Source: Thermoplasmata archaeon
GTDB taxonomy: Archaea; Thermoplasmatota; Thermoplasmata; Lutacidiplasmatales; UBA184
Direction: 5' to 3'
DNA length: 5,067 bases
Assembly (NCBI GenBank): GCA_021792485.1
Contig: JAJYUO010000091.1
Location: 1 to 5,067, forward strand
Under the pieces are notes generated by a model. The model saw only the letters and a list, made by a program, of their open reading frames with translations, ran no database searches and was not told the DNA's origin. Below, piece after piece: positions 4,332 through 5,067 of the stretch. Each line of letters opens with the position of its first letter. Position 1 is the first letter of the stretch. The translations under genes were made by a program, and so were the position numbers.

Positions 4332-5067
4332 GCGCTGCCCCGTCACGTCTGGGCCGCTTCACCACGCGGCACGCCCTCGCGATCACCTTTATCGCCGCCG
4401 TCATCTGTCTTGCCGGGGTCTTTGCGGCCTTGCGCATTCCTTCGTCGGTATTTCCGGTGACCGCCTTTCCACGGATCGTCGTCGGGGTGAGCAACGGTAT
4501 CATGCCCCCCGATCAGATGATGGCGACGATCACGCGACCCATCGAGGAGTCACTGAAGAGCATTCCTGAAGAGCGCACGGTGCTCTCGACCACGACGCGC
4601 GGCTCAGCAATTATCAACGTGGAATTTCCTTGGGGCACGGACATGCACCGCGCGGAATTGTATGTGCTCGGTCGTATCGCCGAGATCCGCAGCGAGCTGC
4701 CCGCGGGAACGACAACGGACGTTCGGCGGGTAGGGTTCACGCTGAGCTATCCTGTCATTGGGATCAGTCTGACCGCGAGCGGCCACACGCTGCGGGATCT
4801 GTGGAATACGGCGACTTACACGATCAAGCCGCTATTTCTGCAGATCCCCGGCATCTCACGCGTCGAGGTCTTGGGTGGCCACGTGCCGGAGTACCACGTG
4901 ATCGTAGATCCGCTGAAGCTCCAAGCGACGCATCTATCACTCCGCGACGTCACCGCCGCGCTCGAGAAGAACAATGTGATCGCCTCGGCGGGACTGCTGG
5001 CGCGGAACTATCGGCTGTATCTGACGACGGTGGACGGTCGCGTTCATTCGATAGCGCAGATCGAGAA
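4328..5067 (+). CDS. AcrB-type RND efflux transporter, N-terminal part (runs off window end)
   Basis: GTG at 4328 overlaps the preceding stop (GTGA), indicating translational coupling. The visible 246 residues match the start of inner-membrane RND proton-drug or metal antiporters, usually over 1,000 residues. A first transmembrane helix spans about 14-34. The porter region shows FPRIVV (47-52), PPDQMMATITRPIEESL (60-76), TTTRGSAIINVEFPWGTDM (88-106), EIRSELPAG (119-127), QIPGISRVEVLGG (172-184) and VDPLKLQATHLSLRDVTAALEKNN (193-216), all at normal spacing. The protein would form a trimer in the inner membrane with the adaptor encoded upstream. No frameshift is seen. Codons such as TAT, GTA and TTT are commoner than in the left half. 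The substrate cannot be inferred. Such transporters are typical of Gram-negative bacteria. Confidence 0.9.
   Translation, partial: MSAAPSRLGRFTTRHALAITFIAAVICLAGVFAALRIPSSVFPVTAFPRIVVGVSNGIMPPDQMMATITRPIEESLKSIPEERTVLSTTTRGSAIINVEFPWGTDMHRAELYVLGRIAEIRSELPAGTTTDVRRVGFTLSYPVIGISLTASGHTLRDLWNTATYTIKPLFLQIPGISRVEVLGGHVPEYHVIVDPLKLQATHLSLRDVTAALEKNNVIASAGLLARNYRLYLTTVDGRVHSIAQIE

Noticed and set aside
1..5067. CRISPR array or regularly spaced direct repeats
   Set aside because: No direct repeat with regular spacing was found; the repeats seen are all inverted hairpins.

Overview
The window is GC-rich and falls into two halves that do not look like the same genetic background. Positions 1 to about 3,720 hold small, tightly packed genes: two minus-strand genes (a protein with an internal duplication and a winged-helix-like protein), then three plus-strand genes (a short Thr/Pro-rich protein, a YspA/DUF2493-type SLOG protein and a protein with an archaeal-type Sm/LSm fold), then a convergent minus-strand membrane protein with a bacterial-PH-like segment. 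The LSm protein carries archaeal-type Sm1 and Sm2 motifs rather than bacterial Hfq motifs, and SLOG/DUF2493 proteins are common in phages and plasmids. The left half therefore suggests a high-GC archaeon, or a virus or provirus. This is inference and the host cannot be fixed from the sequence.

Positions 2,999 to about 3,720 have no convincing gene but are packed with structure. There is a chain of GC-rich perfect hairpins. Inside positions 3304-3716 there is also an imperfect inverted repeat with arms of about 87 bases, including an exact 18-base match, which encloses further hairpins. This looks like a large structured RNA or an uncharacterised DNA element and is the most unusual part of the window.

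From about position 3,900 to the end the window is a bacterial-style RND efflux operon: the C-terminal part of a membrane-fusion protein, whose stop codon overlaps the GTG start of an AcrB-type inner-membrane transporter that runs off the window end. The membrane-fusion protein lacks its normal N-terminal two thirds; in its place is an in-frame segment of about 50-65 residues with unrelated sequence. Either a real recombination or gene transfer happened there, or the sequence was joined artificially near 3,850-3,930.

Regulatory structure is dense on the left. Two strong inverted repeats sit between the divergent wHTH and Thr/Pro-rich genes. A hairpin buries the Shine-Dalgarno sequence of the SLOG gene. 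A short perfect hairpin lies at the convergent LSm/membrane-protein boundary.
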